A stretch of 25,220 bases of DNA from CAZNDN01 sp964571815 (GCA_964571815.1 CAZNDN010000053.1:1-25220), one strand, 5' to 3'. Positions 8,421 to 16,195 are shown, counted from the stretch's first letter. A program made the numbers and translations. Notes: generated from the letters alone by a model not told the origin.

Positions 8421-9745
8421 GATGACACCTCCTCGTCAACGGCCTCGGCTTCGGGTAGTTCAATCTCGCCGCACAGGAGCTTGGGCAGCAGCGTATCGCG
8501 GAAACCGGCCAGGCGGCGGTTCTGGCGGACGTTCAGCGTGATCCGCTCGTACAGAGATGCGAGGTCGGCCATGAATGCATCGAGCACACACCTGTCCGGA
8601 ACCAGTGCCGGAATTGGCCGGAAGTTCTTCTTGCTGATCTCGGCGAAGGTTGTGCCACCGGCCCGGCTTTTGATCAGGGCCATGTTGGCGGCGGTCCAGT
8701 GAAGGACGTACAGGTTTGGCAGGTCGCCATCGCAGATCATGGCGATCACTCCTTGATTGACCGAGACGGGCACAGCCGCCACACCGAGGTAACCGATCGG
8801 CGCACGCGATGAAAGAATGACCGTGCCGATCGGCAGTTGCTTCGAACTGATCTTCTCGACGCCTGCGTCGGTGATATGCCGCTCGGAATCCAGAATCACG
8901 GGGCTTTGCAATGACGACATGTCTTTCGGCGTTACAAAAGGATGCCGGCCGCCGTCCCAGAACTGGGAGTTCTTCGTGCTGGGCGTCGCGCCGCCGACGC
9001 AGCGAACCGCTTCACCGATTGGTTTGAGAGTCCACCCCCTCGGAATCTCTCCCAGCTCCGAGCCCTCGAACGAGTCGGGAAAAAGGTCGGCGATTTCTGC
9101 CGGCAGGCCGGTGTCCCGCCCCTCGGCTTTGGCGCGGACGGGGTCGAAGTCGATGAACCAGCTCTTGAACATCGCCGCCGCCATCTTCTCCAGCGTCCGG
9201 TTCATCCGCCGGTTCAACTCGACCTTGTCGTCGAGCGTGCCGAGGATGTGGGCGATGCGTCGTTGCAGGTGTACAGGTGGAAGCGGTATTTTCAAAGTCT
9301 CAATAAGTGAACCGCTAATATTGGCTTGAGCGCTTCCATAAGCAATTCCAAACATCTGCCGGACATGGGATTCTTGTGAAAGAACATAATAGATGAAGTC
9401 GTAGTCTGCCCCTTCAGGATCGTCCAAAAAAACTTTCCCAACACGCTGGTTCAGGTAGAAACGTTCAATGGTCTGAGGCATTCGGCCAACCTTTCCAACC
9501 GTCGCCCCAGTCATCGCAATCAGAATATCACCATGATCTAACGCGAATTTTTCGATCCGCGAATTGCCATCAATCACTTTACGGTCAACCCTTTGAATAT
9601 CCTCGGTATCGATTGTTGGAGGTGTAACATTCTTGATTTTAATAATTGGAACACCAGTGCTTCCCATGTCTTTGCTCTTGAAAGCAAACCCAGAGTGCAC
9701 TGATGCTACGTCACATAGACAACCTGTTGGGAAATCACTCGCCAT
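8417..9745 (-). CDS. hsdS: Type I restriction-modification specificity subunit S
   Basis: A 442-residue specificity subunit that positions HsdM and HsdR on a bipartite DNA target. Seen: two target-recognition domains (roughly 1-150 and 225-380), each ending in the usual PLPP/IPAL pattern, a central conserved helical spacer (LQRRIAHILGTLDDKVELN, then MAAAMFKSWFIDFDPV) and a distal conserved region (QNRRLAGFRDTLLPKLL). The size is typical. The start is set at the ATG at 9745, which overlaps the end of the hsdM-tail relic ORF; 12 more upstream in-frame codons just read that relic in another frame. The stop overlaps the start of the PIN-like gene (ATGA). Because the preceding relic is an hsdM 3' end, the ancestral hsdM-hsdS overlap is preserved at this junction. 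The target sequence cannot be predicted from this reading. Confidence 0.97.
   Translation of the reverse strand: MASDFPTGCLCDVASVHSGFAFKSKDMGSTGVPIIKIKNVTPPTIDTEDIQRVDRKVIDGNSRIEKFALDHGDILIAMTGATVGKVGRMPQTIERFYLNQRVGKVFLDDPEGADYDFIYYVLSQESHVRQMFGIAYGSAQANISGSLIETLKIPLPPVHLQRRIAHILGTLDDKVELNRRMNRTLEKMAAAMFKSWFIDFDPVRAKAEGRDTGLPAEIADLFPDSFEGSELGEIPRGWTLKPIGEAVRCVGGATPSTKNSQFWDGGRHPFVTPKDMSSLQSPVILDSERHITDAGVEKISSKQLPIGTVILSSRAPIGYLGVAAVPVSVNQGVIAMICDGDLPNLYVLHWTAANMALIKSRAGGTTFAEISKKNFRPIPALVPDRCVLDAFMADLASLYERITLNVRQNRRLAGFRDTLLPKLLCGEIELPEAEAVDEEVSS
8428..8501. repeat. hsdS 3'-end sequence, resident copy
   Basis: Direct-repeat partner of 5978-6051, lying inside the hsdS coding sequence. Together the pair brackets the PIN-like gene plus the relic of an hsdR start. 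Confidence 0.85.
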
Positions 9746-9827
9746 ACCCAAGCACCTCCAGGTTCTGGCGGATTGTGGCATCCAGTTCTTCGGCCTCGGC
9801 CATCTGCTCGTAGAGTTCCGCCGTCAT
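9735..9827 (-). pseudogene. Relic of a second hsdM 3' end (30 codons)
   Basis: A 30-codon ORF whose product matches the last 30 residues of the resident HsdM at about 25 positions (shared AELYEQM, EAEELD and NLEVLGYGE). Its ATG overlaps the DUF1016 stop (ATGA) and its TGA lies just inside the hsdS start, so it bridges the two genes exactly as a full hsdM would join hsdS. It is too short to encode a methyltransferase. It is best explained as the surviving tail of another hsdM, left when DUF1016 entered the operon by recombination. Confidence 0.85.
9738..9827. repeat. Direct repeat of hsdM 3' end flanking DUF1016 (pairs with 11052-11141)
   Basis: About 90 bp align gap-free to the 3' end of hsdM (11052-11141), same orientation, with roughly 16 mismatches. 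The 1314-bp unit between the copies carries DUF1016; homologous recombination between them would delete DUF1016 and restore a normal hsdM-hsdS overlap. Confidence 0.88.
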
Positions 9828-11059
9828 TTTTCGCCGCCTCCCGGCTTTCGGGCAGGCTTCTTCTTTACCGCCTTCCTCTTCTTGCCGGCCTTGCCTTTCC
9901 GCGCGGTAACGGGCGGCTTCCCATGTCCGGCAAGTTCAGCCTCGATTTCATCGATGGTCGGAAGGCTGCTTTTCAAATGCCGCGGAAGATTTTCAACGAG
10001 CTGTGTTTCCCAATTGGCGACGCCGATCGGTTTGTTGATGTCACGCAACGCGTATTCCACTTCAAAATGACGGTTGCCTCGGCATAAGAGTAACCCAATG
10101 GTCGGTTTATCCTCCGGTCCCTGCAGCAGATCATCCACCGCCGAAAGATAAAAGTTCAGCTTGCCCGCATACTCGGGCTTGAACTTTCCCTCCTTCAATT
10201 CGATGACCACGTAGCAATGCAGTTTGGTATGGTAGAAGAGCAGGTCGACGTAATAATCCTTACTCGATACCCGCAGGGGAACCTGACTTCCAACAAAGGC
10301 GAACCCCTTGCCGAGTTCCAGAAGCAACTCCTTCACGTTGGTGACGAGTTGTTGTTCGACCTCGCGTTCGAGAAATGGTTGCGTCAGGGATAAGAAACCG
10401 AATTGATAGGGATCGCGCGTCGCTTGTTGCGCCAGATCGGACTGCGGCGGCGGCAAAGTGCGTCGAAAATTGCTGATTGCTTTGCCCTGCCGTTGGCAGG
10501 CTTGCCCGTCGATTTGCACGGCGAGCTGATCCCGGCTCCAGCCGAATTCAAACGCGGCGGCCGCATACCAAGCGCGCGATTTCAAATCCTTGACCTTCTC
10601 CATCAGGATGACATTGTGGGCCCAGGGCAATTTGGCCACGGCCCGTGGCCATTTCGGCGCCGGCAATTCGGCCACGGCCCGTGGCCTGTTTGCGACCGAT
10701 GGCCCGTATGCGCGGTAGAAGGCGCGCATGCGCCGCAAATTGCGCGGTGACAGTCCGCCCATTTCGGGAAACGCGGCCCGCAAATCCGCGGAGACTCGAT
10801 CGATAATTCCGCCGCCCCACTCCTCTTCCCGCAATCGCCGATCCAAATCATGACCCATGGAATAGTAGAGAAGAAGCAATTCCCGGTTGACCGAGGCGGC
10901 AACACGCAATCGCGACTGTTGAATGCGCGTTTTCAGATTCCCGATCAGGTCCGCATAGCCCCCGGGCATTGCCGACCTCAATGGCGCAACGGGGAATTCC
11001 GTATTATCTTCTCGCTTCTTGCCCCGCGATGCAGGTGTGATGGGTTTCCTACTCGCCAT
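9824..11059 (-). CDS. DUF1016/YhcG-type PD-(D/E)XK nuclease
   Basis: A 411-residue member of the DUF1016 (YhcG) family, predicted restriction-like nucleases often found near type I systems. Seen: the N-terminal helical domain (ELLLLYYSMGHDL at 60-72, SPRNLRRMRAFYRAY at 104-118, LPWAHNVILMEKVKD at 144-158) and the C-terminal nuclease core with Asp272 (YYVDLLFYH) and the E287-L-K289 motif of PD-(D/E)XK enzymes. The tail (~376-411) is very Lys/Arg-rich, probably for nucleic-acid binding. Residues ~124-146 carry an extra duplicated segment encoded by a 36-bp palindromic repeat. The start at 11059 overlaps the hsdM stop by 11 bp, the same geometry as the relic-hsdS junction downstream; 12 earlier in-frame codons lie entirely within hsdM. 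Its role in the operon is unknown; an added nuclease effector is the simplest inference. Confidence 0.92.
   Translation of the reverse strand: MASRKPITPASRGKKREDNTEFPVAPLRSAMPGGYADLIGNLKTRIQQSRLRVAASVNRELLLLYYSMGHDLDRRLREEEWGGGIIDRVSADLRAAFPEMGGLSPRNLRRMRAFYRAYGPSVANRPRAVAELPAPKWPRAVAKLPWAHNVILMEKVKDLKSRAWYAAAAFEFGWSRDQLAVQIDGQACQRQGKAISNFRRTLPPPQSDLAQQATRDPYQFGFLSLTQPFLEREVEQQLVTNVKELLLELGKGFAFVGSQVPLRVSSKDYYVDLLFYHTKLHCYVVIELKEGKFKPEYAGKLNFYLSAVDDLLQGPEDKPTIGLLLCRGNRHFEVEYALRDINKPIGVANWETQLVENLPRHLKSSLPTIDEIEAELAGHGKPPVTARKGKAGKKRKAVKKKPARKPGGGEK
10624..10686. repeat. Tandem 36-bp palindrome-bearing repeat inside DUF1016
   Basis: The 17-bp palindrome GGCCACGGCCCGTGGCC occurs at 10634-10650 and 10670-10686, each preceded by GGCAATT(T/C). 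The period is 36 bp, so 12 residues are duplicated in frame (PRAVAELP, then PRAVAKLP). It lies just before the conserved LPWAHN motif. Confidence 0.9.
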
Positions 11060-12704
11060 ACCCCAGCACCTCCAGATTTCGGCGAATCGCCCCATCGAGT
11101 TCTTCGGCCTCGGTCATCTGCTCGTAGAGTTCGGCGGACAGTTGGGCCATCTTCTCCGCGAAGGGGACGCCGTCGTCCTCGATCTCCTCAGCGCCGACGT
11201 AGCGGCCCGGCGTGAGCACGTGGCCGTGGGCCCGAATCTCCTTCAGTGTCGCCGCCTTGCAGAAGCCCGGTTTGTCCTCGTACGTGCCCGCGCCCTTCTC
11301 GCCGCGCCAGGCGTGGTAGGCGCCGGCGATTTCGGCAATGTCGTCCTCGGTCAGTTCGCGGTGGGTGCGGTCGATGAGCGTGCCCATCTTGCGGGCGTCG
11401 ATGAAGAGGGTCTCGCCCGTGCGGTCCCGGTAGCCGCGCTGCTTATCGGCTCTCTTGTTGCGCGTGAGGAACCAGAGACAGGCGGGAATCGGCGTGGTGT
11501 AGAAGAGCCGGCCGGGCAGGGCGATGATGCAGTCGACCAGGTCGTGTTCGATGATGGCCTTGCGGATGTCGCCTTCGCCGGAGGTATTACTGGTGAGCGA
11601 GCCGTTGGCAAGGACGAAACCGGCGGTTCCGTGCGGCGCGAGGTGGTGGAGGAAGTGGAGGATCCAGGAGTAGTTGGCGTTGCCGCCGTCGACGTGGACG
11701 ACCGAGCCGTCCTTCTGCTTGCGCTCGCCGCCCGGCGGCAGTGTGAAGTGGGCGTTACCCGATGACTGATCGAAACGCCGCCAGCGTGCGTCGTTCTTGA
11801 CCTTGGAGTAGCCCCAGTCCTCCATGTTGAACGGCGGATTGGCGAGGATGTAGTCGGCCTTGAGGTCGGGGAACTTGTCTTTCAGGAACGAGTCGGCCCA
11901 CTCGATCTTGGCGTCGATGCCGCGAATGGCGAGGTTCATCAGGGCCAGCCGCCAGGTGGTGTAGTTGGACTCCTGGCCGTAGATGGAGATCTCGCGTTGG
12001 ACGGTCGGACTGACCCTGGCCTTCTTGCCGTTGCCGGAGGCGTGGGCCTGGACGAACTTGGCGGCCTGGACGAACATCCCGCCCGAGCCGCAGCAGGGGT
12101 CGAAGACGCGTCCCTTGTAAGGTTCGAGCATCTCGACCAGAGTGCGGACGACGCACTGGGGTGTGTAGAACTGCCCGCCGAGCTTGCCTTCGGCGGCGGC
12201 GAAGCGGGCGAGGAAGTACTCGTAGACGCGGCCGAGGATGTCTTGCCGGCGGCTCTTTTCGTCGCCCAGGCCGATGGTGGCGATCAGGTCGATGATCTCG
12301 CCGAGGCGCGCCTTGTCGAGCGCGGGGCGGGCGTAGTCCTTGGGCAGCACGCCCTTGAGCACCCTGTTGTCGCGCTCGATGGCGGCCATGGCGTCGTCAA
12401 TGAGCGTGCCGATGTCCGGGCGTTTGGCGTTCTTCTGGAGGTACGACCAGCGGGCCTCGGGCGGAACCCAGAAGATGTTGTCGGCGAGGTACTCGTCCTT
12501 GTCCTCCGGCTCGGCGAGATCGTCGGCCCGCAGGGCGTTGAACTTCTCCATGAAAGCATCGGAGATGTACTTGAGGAAGATCAGGCCGAGCACGACGTGT
12601 TTGTACTCGGCCGCGTCCATGTTGCCGCGCAGCTTGTCGGCCGCCGCCCACAGCTTGTCCTCGAAGCCGAGGTTGGCACTCGAAGCCTTCGTCTGCCTGG
12701 CCAT
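11049..12704 (-). CDS. hsdM: Type I restriction-modification DNA methyltransferase subunit M
   Basis: A 551-residue N6-adenine methyltransferase subunit that modifies the host target using S-adenosylmethionine and forms the core of the restriction complex. Seen: the N-terminal HsdM helical domain (FEDKLWAAADKLRGNMD), SAM motif I FDPCCGSGGMF at 201-211 and catalytic motif IV NPPF at 289-292, followed by the conserved GTAGFVLANGS region. Residues ~309-347 contain a Gly/charged stretch that looks longer than in many relatives. The start is set at 12704: GTAAGGAG lies about 10 bases before this ATG, while the in-frame ATG at 12728 precedes the ribosome site. It is the first gene of the operon. 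The stop codon lies inside the DUF1016 start region. Confidence 0.97.
   Translation of the reverse strand: MARQTKASSANLGFEDKLWAAADKLRGNMDAAEYKHVVLGLIFLKYISDAFMEKFNALRADDLAEPEDKDEYLADNIFWVPPEARWSYLQKNAKRPDIGTLIDDAMAAIERDNRVLKGVLPKDYARPALDKARLGEIIDLIATIGLGDEKSRRQDILGRVYEYFLARFAAAEGKLGGQFYTPQCVVRTLVEMLEPYKGRVFDPCCGSGGMFVQAAKFVQAHASGNGKKARVSPTVQREISIYGQESNYTTWRLALMNLAIRGIDAKIEWADSFLKDKFPDLKADYILANPPFNMEDWGYSKVKNDARWRRFDQSSGNAHFTLPPGGERKQKDGSVVHVDGGNANYSWILHFLHHLAPHGTAGFVLANGSLTSNTSGEGDIRKAIIEHDLVDCIIALPGRLFYTTPIPACLWFLTRNKRADKQRGYRDRTGETLFIDARKMGTLIDRTHRELTEDDIAEIAGAYHAWRGEKGAGTYEDKPGFCKAATLKEIRAHGHVLTPGRYVGAEEIEDDGVPFAEKMAQLSAELYEQMTEAEELDGAIRRNLEVLGYGE
11052..11141. repeat. hsdM 3'-end sequence, resident copy of the DUF1016-flanking repeat
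   Basis: Partner of 9738-9827. Both copies end in the same GGGTATGGCGAGT string that supplies the ATG of the following gene (DUF1016 here, hsdS at the other copy). Confidence 0.88.
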
Positions 12705-12978
12705 TGTCGATTTGCTCCTTACACGCATGCTGGATTATGAACATGTCCCCAATCAAAACCGGTGCAACTTCCGAAAGGGGGTCAGGTGCTATCTCGACTT
12801 TTGTGCCGGATACAACCACGATCCCGATGCCACTGAGTCTATGGGGCCATTCAGAGAAAGCTCTTGTCTGAGAACCAGGCCCCGCATACCATTGATGAGG
12901 CAACAGAGGCTGTCGATTCTTATTTCAAAGTACTACATTACAAGCGGGAAAAACAACCACTTTCGGACGGTGATACCG

Positions 12979-13026
12979 GGTCGGACCACCCCGTTTGCTC
13001 CAAACGGCCACCACGCCGGCCCGACC
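12979..13026. repeat. Nested inverted repeat upstream of the hsd operon
   Basis: Outer arms GGTCGG (12979-12984) and CCGACC (13021-13026) enclose a perfect 7-bp inner stem CCGTTTG/CAAACGG with a 3-base loop (12991-13007). There is no T-run, so it is more likely a protein site or mobile-element end than a terminator. Confidence 0.6.
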
Positions 13027-13080
13027 ACTTTACACGCTCTACACGCTCAAATCCATCCCCAACTTTCTGTGTCACCCCAT

Positions 13081-13290
13081 CGAATACGCTCACCCAGAGC
13101 ATGGTCGAAGGGTGCATCTCTGTCCCGTTTTCACANNNNNNNNNNNNNNNNNNNNNNNNNNNNNNNNNNNNNNNNNNNNNNNNNNNNNNNNNNNNNNNNN
13201 NNNNNNNNNNNNNNNNNNNNNNNNNNNNNNNNNNNCCTCAGGGGTTCTTTTTTGGGGTGTTACATTTCTACAGACATGCCGGCCCTGCGG
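13081..13290. repeat. ~152-bp intergenic repeat, copy 1 (interrupted by N gap)
   Basis: Bases 13081-13135 match 13385-13439, and 13236-13290 match 13482-13536, essentially without mismatch. The missing middle corresponds to 42 bp of copy 2. The right end carries a GGCCC-TGC-GGGCC hairpin at 13281-13293. The look is that of a dispersed REP/MITE-type element; no coding content is convincing. Confidence 0.88.
13136..13235. other. Assembly gap (100 N)
   Basis: Exactly 100 Ns, the conventional placeholder for a gap of unknown size. If copy 1 of the surrounding repeat equals copy 2, only about 42 bp is really missing. Confidence 0.99.
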
Positions 13291-13353
13291 GCCTCAAGAT
13301 ACCACCGGAGAAGTAACTGGAGTTCGTGGTGCACGTCACCGGGCGTCAAAGGG

Positions 13354-13373
13354 AACTGGACACGGATCCAGTT
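13354..13373. repeat. Short perfect inverted repeat between the two repeat copies
   Basis: AACTGGA-CACGGA-TCCAGTT, a 7-bp stem with a 6-base loop. There is no adjacent T-run; its function is unknown. Confidence 0.5.
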
Positions 13374-13384
13374 GGAGTACCCAC

Positions 13385-13536
13385 CGAATACGCTCACCCA
13401 GAGCATGGTCGAAGGGTGCATCTCTGTCCCGTTTTCACACGGGACCACAGTCATGCTTCGCCCGGGCTCAGCAGAGCGGGACCTCAGGGGTTCTTTTTTG
13501 GGGTGTTACATTTCTACAGACATGCCGGCCCTGCGG
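13385..13536. repeat. ~152-bp intergenic repeat, copy 2 (complete)
   Basis: Intact copy of the element. It contains the inverted repeat GTCCCG-TTTTCACA-CGGGAC, a CTCAGGGGTTCTTTTTTGGGG stretch and the right end TACAGACATGCCGGCCCTGC. It lies 304 bp from copy 1 in the assembled coordinates, about 110 bp before the ftsH stop. Confidence 0.88.
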
Positions 13537-13643
13537 CGCTCTTTCGGTGGGATCCGGATGTTTGATTCGGGACAACTCAGACCACCGGCACCTGGCTTCT
13601 GGCCTTTGGCCTCTGGCTTCTCGACGCCACCTGCCTGGACACC

Positions 13644-15683
13644 TCACCCTACTGCTCGCTGCCCCTCGTTGGCGCGGCGAAGTTCTGTGGTCTGGAACGA
13701 AGACCCCTGATTCCGGCTTGCCCCAACTATCTCGTCAATCTCCCCGTTGTGAACCGTCTCGCGCTCCATGAGGGCCTCGGCCAGCGCGTCGAGCTTGTCG
13801 CGGTTCTCGGAGAGAATTGCGCTTGCTTTCTGCTCACATTCCTGCAAAATACGCTGAATTTCCTCGTCGATTACCTGCGCCGTGTGCTCGCTGAAATCTT
13901 TCTGCTGCGACAGCTCCCGCCCCAGAAACAGGTGCTCTTCGCCGAGCTTGAACGTCACCGGCCCCAGTTTTTCGCTCATGCCCCACTGAGCCACCATCTT
14001 GCGGGCAAGGTTGCCGACACTCTTGAGATCCTGCGCCGCCCCGTTGGACAATTCCTCGAATATGAGTTTCTCCGACGCGCGACCGCCGAGCGATACCGCG
14101 ATTTTTCCCTGAAGATAACCGTAGCTGAAATTGTGGCGGTCGGTCTCCGGAACCTGCTCGGTCGCTCCCAGCGTCCGTCCCCGCGGAATAATCGTTACCT
14201 TCTGCAGCGGATCGGTGCCCGGCATCAGCCTGGCCACCAGGGCATGACCCGCCTCGTGGTAGGCTATGCGCCGCTTCTCGTCGTCGCCGATCTTCTCCTC
14301 ACGCTTGGCTCCCAACAGGATTTTGTCGGCCGCTTCGTTGATATCCTCCTGCCTGACTTTCTTCCTGCCCCTGCGACCGGCCAGCAGGGCCGATTCATTG
14401 ATAAGATTCTGAAGGTCGGCGCCGGAGAAGCCAACGGTCCGCGATGCCGTATTCCCCAGATCGACATCATCCTCAAGCGGCACTTTCCGCGTATGAATTT
14501 CGAGAATCGCCTGCCGCGCTTCCTTCTGCGGCAGGTCCAGCGTGATCTGACGGTCGAACCGCCCGGGCCGTGTCAACGCCGAATCGAGCACATCGGGCCG
14601 GTTCGTGGCCGCAATCACCACCACCGATTGGTGCGGCTCGAAGCCGTCCATCTCGTTGAGCACCTGATTCAGCGTTTGCTCCCGCTCGTCGTGACCCCCG
14701 CCCAGACCGCTTCCGCGCGCGCGGCCGATAGAGTCGATCTCGTCGATAAATATGATCGAAGGCGAATCCTTCTTGGCTTTCTCGAACATGTCCCGCACGC
14801 GCGAGGCGCCCACTCCCACGAACATTTCGATAAACTCCGAGCCGCTGATACTGTAAAACGGCACCCCCGCTTCACCCGCGGTCGCACGCGCAAGAAGCGT
14901 CTTACCCGTACCAGGCGCGCCCATCAGCAGCACTCCCTTGGGAATCTGAGCGCCAAGGGAAGTGAACCGCTCGGGATCCTTGAGATACTCGACGATCTCC
15001 CGAAGATCCTGCTTGGCGTTTTTCAACCCCGCAACATCGTCGTACCGCGTCTTGGTCTTGGTCATGCGGTATTTCTTTGCGCGCGACTTCCCGACGTTGA
15101 ACAGGCCGCCCGGGCCGCCGCCCCCACCCCCCATCATACCCTTCATCTGCCCCTGCATCCGCCGGCTGGACCAGATGATGATACCGAAAATGAGCACCCA
15201 CGGAAGCAGGAGAATCAAAGCCTGCATCATCCACGGCCGCTCCGGGGACTCGGCATTGATCGTTACCTCATGGTCCTCCAGCAGGGACATCAGGTCCGCA
15301 TCTTCGATGCCCGGTTTTGTCGTGCTGAACCGCGAATACGCACGGGTATCGTCTCCCTCCTCGTCCCCTCCCGGCGAGTACTCCTCCGAGAACCTGCCCT
15401 GGATAGCGTTGCCGCGGATCGTTACCTCGGTGACATTGTCCTCGCGCACCTGCTGCTTGAATGTTGAATATGAGATAGAGCCTCGCGACCCTCCCCGCCC
15501 GATCAACCCCGTCAGGTACGAGACGGCAATCAAAAGGAGAAACAGTCCAGGCAGAATCCGCCAATTCAATCCCGGCGGCGGTGAGGTGGTCCGATTGGTC
15601 TTCGGGTCGCTGCTTTCCCCTTGATTTTCTCTTGTTTTTCGAGGTGAGCCGTTCGTGTCGGAATTGCCCTGATCCGTGCTCAT
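13644..15683 (-). CDS. ftsH: ATP-dependent zinc metalloprotease FtsH
   Basis: A 679-residue membrane-bound AAA+ protease that extracts and degrades membrane and regulatory proteins. Seen: a hydrophilic Ser/Thr/Pro-rich N-terminus (~1-39), membrane helix 1 (~43-61), a periplasmic domain, membrane helix 2 (~152-171), a Gly-rich linker, Walker A GAPGTGKT at 255-262, Walker B IIFIDEID at 310-317, the second region of homology through TRPGRFDR at 371-378, the zinc motif HEAGH at 476-480 and the third zinc ligand Asp552. All catalytic elements are present. AAGGAGG lies 8-9 bases before the ATG, a strong ribosome site. The N-terminal cytoplasmic tail is longer than in E. coli FtsH. It is transcribed divergently from htrA across a shared regulatory region, putting two envelope-proteostasis proteases together. 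Confidence 0.98.
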   Translation of the reverse strand: MSTDQGNSDTNGSPRKTRENQGESSDPKTNRTTSPPPGLNWRILPGLFLLLIAVSYLTGLIGRGGSRGSISYSTFKQQVREDNVTEVTIRGNAIQGRFSEEYSPGGDEEGDDTRAYSRFSTTKPGIEDADLMSLLEDHEVTINAESPERPWMMQALILLLPWVLIFGIIIWSSRRMQGQMKGMMGGGGGGPGGLFNVGKSRAKKYRMTKTKTRYDDVAGLKNAKQDLREIVEYLKDPERFTSLGAQIPKGVLLMGAPGTGKTLLARATAGEAGVPFYSISGSEFIEMFVGVGASRVRDMFEKAKKDSPSIIFIDEIDSIGRARGSGLGGGHDEREQTLNQVLNEMDGFEPHQSVVVIAATNRPDVLDSALTRPGRFDRQITLDLPQKEARQAILEIHTRKVPLEDDVDLGNTASRTVGFSGADLQNLINESALLAGRRGRKKVRQEDINEAADKILLGAKREEKIGDDEKRRIAYHEAGHALVARLMPGTDPLQKVTIIPRGRTLGATEQVPETDRHNFSYGYLQGKIAVSLGGRASEKLIFEELSNGAAQDLKSVGNLARKMVAQWGMSEKLGPVTFKLGEEHLFLGRELSQQKDFSEHTAQVIDEEIQRILQECEQKASAILSENRDKLDALAEALMERETVHNGEIDEIVGASRNQGSSFQTTELRRANEGQRAVG

Positions 15684-15986
15684 CGTCGCATTCCTCCTTC
15701 CCTGTCAAACCGCGTTCATGACGCATGGAGCCCTCGCCGTCGACCGGCGCAAACAGATAGCTCCCTGCATCCCCCACGTGATACTCGGCTTTGGTTGTGC
15801 CGGGGGATGCCGCCCTCCTGCTGAAGCCGACTGTCGGGGCTCACGATCCGGTAAGCCTTTCTCCGCATTCAATCCGATACTGCCGGGGCCGTACCGCAAC
15901 CACGCGGATGTTCCCGCTTCTCCTACCGACCGCAACATCCATGCCACCGGCTTCACCATGGCGCAGGCCGGGAGAAGACGGTAACA

Positions 15987-16025
15987 ATTCCCGAAAATGG
16001 GAATAGCCGTTCCGGGTATGGGAAA
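15987..16025. promoter_or_regulatory. Tandem inverted-repeat operator pair
   Basis: A perfect inverted repeat ATTCCC-GAAAAT-GGGAAT (15987-16004) is followed two helical turns later by a related half-site pair, TTCC-GGGTAT-GGGAA (16010-16024). Two similar dyads ~21-22 bp apart suggest cooperative binding of a dimeric regulator. They lie ~185 bp upstream of the candidate sigma-54 site, a usual distance for an enhancer-binding activator. The binding protein is unknown. Confidence 0.5.
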
Positions 16026-16195
16026 ACAATCAGTGCCCGGAACGCGACCGCACCGGTGCCGGCGTCGGAAGGCCGAAGCAGGCGGGCAGTCGGTGTGGCG
16101 GGGGAAATTACAGTCTTTAGATCTACTTTTGCCTGAAGCTCCTGCCGGACGGAGTCGTGTGGTTACAAGACCGACAGCAAAGCAGGTGACCATTT

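Larger units (their letters stand above)
12705..13643. other. Non-coding boundary region with repeats and scaffold gap
   Basis: This ~940-bp stretch separates hsdM from the end of ftsH and contains no supportable gene; the long ORFs crossing it depend on the N run. It must hold the promoter of the hsd operon near 12705-12850, but I see no confident -35/-10 pair. From left to right it holds a nested inverted repeat (12979-13026), the first copy of a ~152-bp repeat broken by the gap, a short perfect hairpin (13354-13373), the second repeat copy, and a CTGGC(T/C)T-like low-complexity stretch around 13590-13622. Confidence 0.7.

Noticed and set aside
5978..8501. Phase-variable hsdS shuffling
   Set aside because: The duplicated hsdS piece covers only the last ~25 codons and no target-recognition domain, and no invertase or recombinase gene is present, so specificity switching is not supported.
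12397..12903. 168-codon minus-strand ORF upstream of and overlapping hsdM
   Set aside because: It overlaps hsdM in another frame for most of its length and shows no recognisable domain.
13081..13536. CRISPR-like repeats
   Set aside because: Only two long copies with a 94-bp interval and no short regular repeat-spacer structure.
12340..13710. Long ORF crossing the N gap
   Set aside because: It exists only because Ns are read through; the flanking translated parts are intergenic repeat and antisense hsdM.
13749..15467. 572-codon plus-strand ORF antisense to ftsH
   Set aside because: Shadow of ftsH; no recognisable content.
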